From Mycobacterium pinniadriaticum (lineage in GTDB: Bacteria > Actinomycetota > Actinomycetes > Mycobacteriales > Mycobacteriaceae), in assembly GCF_026242045.1 (NCBI RefSeq), contig NZ_JAPJDO010000016.1, forward strand, positions 1 through 64,000: DNA of 64,000 bases, written 5' to 3'. Numbering within the stretch: the stretch's first letter is position 1; every line of letters begins with the position of its first letter. Shown here piece by piece: positions 60,726 to 64,000 of the stretch. The position numbers were made by a program, and so were the translations under genes. A model generated the notes under the pieces. The model saw only the letters and a list, made by a program, of their open reading frames with translations, did not search any database and was not told where the DNA came from.

Positions 60726-61178
60726 GTGCCGCGCCTACTCATCGTTCACCACACACCGTCTCCGCACTGCCACGAGCTGTTCGAGGCGGTGGTGGCCGGT
60801 GCGACCGACCCCGAGATCGAGGGCGTGGAGGTCGTCCGCCGAGCGGCGCTGACGGTCTCGCCGGTCGAGATGCTGGAGGCCGACGGCTACCTGCTGGGCA
60901 CCCCGGCGAACCTCGGCTATATCAGCGGTGCGCTCAAGCACGCCTTCGACCAGTCGTACTACCAGTTGCTGGACTCCACCCGTGGCCGGCCGTTCGGTGT
61001 CTACCTCCACGGCAACGAGGGGACGGAGGGAGCGGTGCGCGCCATCGACGGGATCACGACCGGGCTGGGCTGGGTGAAGGCCGTGGACCTCGTCGCGGTG
61101 ATGGGCAAGCCGACGAAGGCGGATCTCGAGGAATGCTGGAACCTCGGCGCTACCGTTGCCGCGACGCTGATGGGATAG
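60726..61178 (+). CDS. Flavodoxin/NADPH-dependent FMN reductase family protein (Rv2771c-like)
   Basis: 150 residues with a flavodoxin fold: PRLLIVHHTPSPHCHELFEAVV (first strand and FMN phosphate loop), EADGYLLGTPANLGYISGALKHAFDQSY, and GRPFGVYLHGNEGTEGAVRAID. These match small NAD(P)H-dependent oxidoreductases. GTG 60726 begins right before the first strand; the frame is open to 60648. Partner and substrate unknown. Confidence 0.8.
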   Translation: MPRLLIVHHTPSPHCHELFEAVVAGATDPEIEGVEVVRRAALTVSPVEMLEADGYLLGTPANLGYISGALKHAFDQSYYQLLDSTRGRPFGVYLHGNEGTEGAVRAIDGITTGLGWVKAVDLVAVMGKPTKADLEECWNLGATVAATLMG

Positions 61179-61309
61179 CCGTGGCGGTCGGCGGCCACTT
61201 CAGGGCATCGCCGCCGTCGAGGATGCCGCACAGCATTGGGTGGACGCCCGCCGACTAACGATACGGTCGGTGGGACGACAGCCGACTGGGAAAAGGACGT
61301 GAGGCAGCC

Positions 61310-61780
61310 ATGGGGATCGCTGATATCGCACTGGGGGCTGCCCCAATCGCCGGGGGTGCGCTGCTGGGAGTCGCGGCGGGCAATCTGAAAACTCCCGATA
61401 TCCGCGCGCTGATCAAGCAGGATCAGGATCTACTGGAGCGGATTCCGCCCGAGCAGGTTGAGCGGCGTGCCGAACTCCAGGGCACGATCGACATGCGCAT
61501 CGACGATGTCATCGCCGGCATCCACCGCAATCGGGAAATACGCGCCGCAGCGGCTTCCTACACCGGTAATTGGCGCGACATCGTGGTCTTCATCTGCGCC
61601 GTCCTGTTCACCGTCGTGTGGTGGAACGTGCCGCACAGCCGCAGCAACTGGCTGGTGATGTTCATCGCCTTGATCATCCTGTCCGCGGTGGTCGCGCTCT
61701 ACGCGTCACGCGGGATCATCCGAGCTCTGGCCAGCATGCGCCGAAGCCGACACCACGAAAAGCCCGCATCAGGCAGCTAG
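61310..61780 (+). CDS. Two-TM membrane protein
   Basis: 156 residues: a glycine-rich hydrophobic N-terminus (~5-25), a helical charged middle (TPDIRALIKQDQDLLERIPPEQVERR), and two TMs at ~92-108 and ~114-132 followed by a basic tail. No family recognised. Preceded by GGACGTGAGGCAGCC before the ATG. Its end overlaps the minus-strand hydrolase gene by 12 bases. Confidence 0.7.
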   Translation: MGIADIALGAAPIAGGALLGVAAGNLKTPDIRALIKQDQDLLERIPPEQVERRAELQGTIDMRIDDVIAGIHRNREIRAAAASYTGNWRDIVVFICAVLFTVVWWNVPHSRSNWLVMFIALIILSAVVALYASRGIIRALASMRRSRHHEKPASGS

Positions 61781-62509
61781 CTGCGCCCCGAAGAAATCGT
61801 TCATCGCATCCCAATGTCGCTGAGCGGCCGCCTCGTCGAAGGGAGGGTTGTCGGGCACCGCGAAGCCGTGGGCGGCCGAATACCACTCGATGATGTGCTC
61901 GACACCGGCGTCGGTGAGCGCCTTGTCCAGCGTCTCGGCCTGCTCGGCGGTGAACGACGCGTCGTCCTGAGCTCCGCCGACGTAGACCGCCGCGCTGATC
62001 CGGTCAGCCAGCAGGTGCGGGCTGTCCGGATCGTCGGAGGCCAGGCCGCCGCCGTGGAACGACATCGCCGCGGCCACCCGTTCGGGCACCCGGCCCGCGA
62101 CCGTCAGCGACATCCGGCCACCCATGCAATAGCCGGTGGTGCCGAACGTCTCGCCGCTGACCTCGGGCCGCGTGGCCAGGTAATCGAAGAACGCCCGCGC
62201 GTCGGAGGCCATCGCCGCGGGCGAGACGCTGCCGATCATCGTGAACAACCGCTGTCGCTCGGCCTGGTCGGTGAACACCCTCGCCATGTCGAACGGTGCC
62301 CAGTCGCCGCTGCGGTAGTAGACGTCGGGCACCAGCACCACATACCCGAGGCCGGCCAGTCGGGTTGCCATGTCGACGAACGTCGCGCGGGGACCGCCCG
62401 CGTCGGGATACATGATCACCGCCGGCCACGGGCCTTGTCCCTCCGGGATCGCCAGGGTGACCGCGCAGGTTCCATCGGCAGTGGTGACGGTGTCAGAGAT
62501 GGTCGGCAT
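61769..62509 (-). CDS. Dienelactone hydrolase family protein (Rv2765-like)
   Basis: 246-residue alpha/beta hydrolase with the dienelactone hydrolase triad: Cys in TTGYCMGGRMSL, Asp in GAQDDASF, His in SAAHGFAVP. WPAVIMYPDAGGPR forms the oxyanion strand. Physiological ester unknown. ATG 62509 (MPTISDTVTTADG) is the family-like start; longer frame to 62638 lies antisense to thyA. Diverges from thyA. Confidence 0.88.
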   Translation of the reverse strand: MPTISDTVTTADGTCAVTLAIPEGQGPWPAVIMYPDAGGPRATFVDMATRLAGLGYVVLVPDVYYRSGDWAPFDMARVFTDQAERQRLFTMIGSVSPAAMASDARAFFDYLATRPEVSGETFGTTGYCMGGRMSLTVAGRVPERVAAAMSFHGGGLASDDPDSPHLLADRISAAVYVGGAQDDASFTAEQAETLDKALTDAGVEHIIEWYSAAHGFAVPDNPPFDEAAAQRHWDAMNDFFGAQLAA

Positions 62510-62539
62510 GGCATCGTTTGTACTCCCTGCGGCCCGACG

Positions 62540-62545
62540 TAAGCT
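62540..62545 (+). promoter_or_regulatory. Leaderless -10 element of thyA-dfrA
   Basis: TAAGCT, seven bases before the GTG at 62553. Pattern-based. Confidence 0.5.
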
Positions 62546-62552
62546 GAGCGGC

Positions 62553-63353
62553 GTGCCGATCGCCACGCCGTATGAGGATCTGCTTCGACTTGTGCTGGAG
62601 CGGGGCACACCGAAATCCGATCGCACCGGCACCGGCACTCGCAGCCTGTTCGGCCATCAGCTGCGCTACGACCTGTCGGCCGGTTTCCCGCTGATCACCA
62701 CCAAGAAAGTGCACTTGAAGTCAGTGGTCTACGAGCTGCTGTGGTTCCTTCGCGGCGACTCCAACGTCGCCTGGCTGCACGAACACGGGGTCGGTATCTG
62801 GGACGAATGGGCTTCTCCCACCGGCGATCTGGGCCCGGTCTATGGTGTCCAGTGGCGGTCGTGGCCGACACCGTCCGGCGAGCACATCGACCAGATCAGC
62901 GCCGCCCTGCACCTGCTGCGCACCGACCCCGACAGCCGCCGGATCATCGTCTCGGCGTGGAACGTCGGCGAGATCCCGCAAATGGCGCTGGCGCCGTGCC
63001 ACGCGCTGTTCCAGTTCTACGTCGCCGACGGACGGTTGAGCTGCCAGCTCTACCAGCGCAGTGCCGACCTGTTCCTTGGCGTGCCGTTCAACATCGCCAG
63101 CTACGCGTTGCTGACCCACATGATGGCCGCGCAGGCCGGGCTGGAGGTGGGGGAGTTCGTGTGGACCGGGGGTGATTGCCACATCTACGACAACCATGTC
63201 CGGCAGGTCACCGAGCAGCTGAGCCGCGACCCTCGACCGTATCCAGAACTTGTTCTCGCACAACGTGATTCGATATTCGACTATTCCTATGAAGACGTCG
63301 AGATCCGCAACTATGATCCGCATCCGGCGATCAAGGCGCCCGTCGCGGTATGA
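62553..63353 (+). CDS. thyA: Thymidylate synthase
   Basis: Methylates dUMP to dTMP with methylene-tetrahydrofolate, giving dihydrofolate for the downstream DfrA. 266 residues: SDRTGTGTRSLFG, TTKKVHLKSVVYELLWFLRGD, nucleophile Cys in LAPCHALFQFYV, CQLYQRSADLFLGVPFN and a C-terminal IKAPVAV. Nearly identical to Rv2764c. GTG 62553 fits the -10; GTG/ATG starts further upstream are antisense to the hydrolase. Confidence 0.97.
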   Translation: MPIATPYEDLLRLVLERGTPKSDRTGTGTRSLFGHQLRYDLSAGFPLITTKKVHLKSVVYELLWFLRGDSNVAWLHEHGVGIWDEWASPTGDLGPVYGVQWRSWPTPSGEHIDQISAALHLLRTDPDSRRIIVSAWNVGEIPQMALAPCHALFQFYVADGRLSCQLYQRSADLFLGVPFNIASYALLTHMMAAQAGLEVGEFVWTGGDCHIYDNHVRQVTEQLSRDPRPYPELVLAQRDSIFDYSYEDVEIRNYDPHPAIKAPVAV

Positions 63354-63408
63354 GGGCTGCGAGTCGACGATGCGCTGCGAGGGACGAGCAGGGCGGAGGA
63401 GCGAGCGA

Positions 63409-63888
63409 ATGGGCTGGGGCCTGATCTGGGCGCAGTCGACCTCGGGTGTCATCGGCCGCGACGGCGGTATCCCGTGGCGCCTGCCCGAGGACCTGGCCCG
63501 CTTCAAGGACCTGACGATGGGACACACGGTCGTGATGGGCCGGCGGACCTGGGAGTCGCTGCCGGCCACGGTACGGCCACTGCCGGGGCGCAGAAATGTC
63601 GTACTCACCCGGCAAGCTGACTACATGGCTGACGGCGCGACTGTGGTGACCGACCTCGCGGAGGCGCTCACCGACCAGACATGGGTGATCGGAGGGGGCG
63701 AGATCTATCATCTCGCGCTCCCGGCGGCGACTCGCTGTGAGGTGACCGAGGTCGGGATCGACCTGCACCTCGAGGACGACGATGCCCTGGCCCCGGTACT
63801 CGACGAATCCTGGGTCGGCACCACCGGCCCCTGGCTGGACAGCCGCTCCGGGCTGCGCTACCGGTTCCACAGTTTCCTGCGGGCATGA
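63409..63888 (+). CDS. dfrA: Dihydrofolate reductase
   Basis: Reduces dihydrofolate to tetrahydrofolate; target of trimethoprim-like antifolates. 159 residues: LIWAQSTSGVIGRDGGIPWRLPEDLARFK (~4-32, active-site loop and substrate acid), VVMGRRTWESLP, NVVLTR and VIGGGEIYH for NADPH. ATG 63409 has GGAGG-type GC-rich upstream sequence within a GAGCGAGCGA repeat-like spacer from thyA. Overlaps the next gene by ATGA. Confidence 0.96.
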   Translation: MGWGLIWAQSTSGVIGRDGGIPWRLPEDLARFKDLTMGHTVVMGRRTWESLPATVRPLPGRRNVVLTRQADYMADGATVVTDLAEALTDQTWVIGGGEIYHLALPAATRCEVTEVGIDLHLEDDDALAPVLDESWVGTTGPWLDSRSGLRYRFHSFLRA

Positions 63889-64000
63889 CCCGGCTGTCCG
63901 CCGACCAGGCCCGCCGCGTCGCAGTCGCCGCCCAGGGCCTGGCCGAGCCCAAACCGCGCGGCCCGGTCAGCCGCGCGCATCTGCGCCGGCTGATCGGGCG
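63885..64000 (+). CDS. YcaQ-like winged-helix protein, N-terminal fragment
   Basis: Only 38 codons are in the window. The start MTRLSADQARRVAVAAQGL resembles the N-terminus of YcaQ/DUF1006 winged-helix proteins, a family that includes interstrand-crosslink DNA glycosylases, and Rv2762c follows dfrA in M. tuberculosis. Coupled to dfrA by ATGA. Assignment rests on a short segment. Confidence 0.55.
   Translation, partial: MTRLSADQARRVAVAAQGLAEPKPRGPVSRAHLRRLIG

Overview
The window is high-GC actinobacterial DNA with the gene content and order of a Mycobacterium/Mycolicibacterium chromosome. Diagnostic genes include mycothione reductase, EfpA, the PptT/PptH pair, AldR-regulated alanine dehydrogenase, a PE-PPE-domain protein and many leaderless TANNNT promoters. 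Most of it follows, in inverted orientation, the order I know from M. tuberculosis between Rv2855 (mtr) and Rv2763c (dfrA). No rRNA or species-level marker is present, so the species is left open; a Tat-lipoprotein beta-lactamase beside pnp/ald suggests a rapid grower of the M. smegmatis type (inference).

Layout. 1-5352: a catabolic block with the 3' end of a PEP-utilising-type protein, a thiolase-like/enoyl-CoA hydratase fusion and a fused double acyl-CoA dehydrogenase. 5376-7817 (minus): mtr and an alpha/beta hydrolase. 7944-15035: mqo, a GNAT acetyltransferase, a fused ChlI/ChlD-like chelatase, cobO, cobB and cysG, almost all joined by 4-7 base start/stop overlaps. 15069-18228: efpA and a tandem efpA paralogue, each behind a near-identical leaderless promoter. 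18229-21437: NCS1 permease, ABC-2-like membrane protein and VOC protein. 21461-35504: proS, two minus-strand cell-envelope/unknown genes, then rimP-nusA, an inserted isoprenoid-type pair (cis-prenyltransferase plus FAD oxidoreductase), ylxR-infB-rbfA-cnpB-dinF, and a methyltransferase.

35639-43724: a large secreted Calx-beta/GH18 protein, echA16, a lipoprotein, a TetR regulator, two small DUF genes and a CocE-type hydrolase. 43787-49385: pptH-pptT-truB, mntR, ribF, an ArsR/SRPBCC module with a large palindromic operator, and rpsO. 49683-57881: pnp, pepR, nitronate monooxygenase, beta-lactamase, VOC protein, and ald with divergent aldR. 57940-64000: a PE-PPE-domain hydrolase, dapB and a small membrane protein, a gene remnant, a flavodoxin-fold protein, a membrane protein, a dienelactone hydrolase, thyA-dfrA and the start of a YcaQ-like gene that leaves the window.

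The most unusual stretch is 25973-28843. A roughly 630-base, relatively AT-rich non-coding segment, a short cis-prenyltransferase and an overlapping UGM/protoporphyrinogen-oxidase-like flavoprotein sit inside the otherwise conserved nusA-ylxR-infB operon. This is the best candidate for an undescribed system, probably making or modifying a dedicated isoprenoid, but its product cannot be read from sequence.
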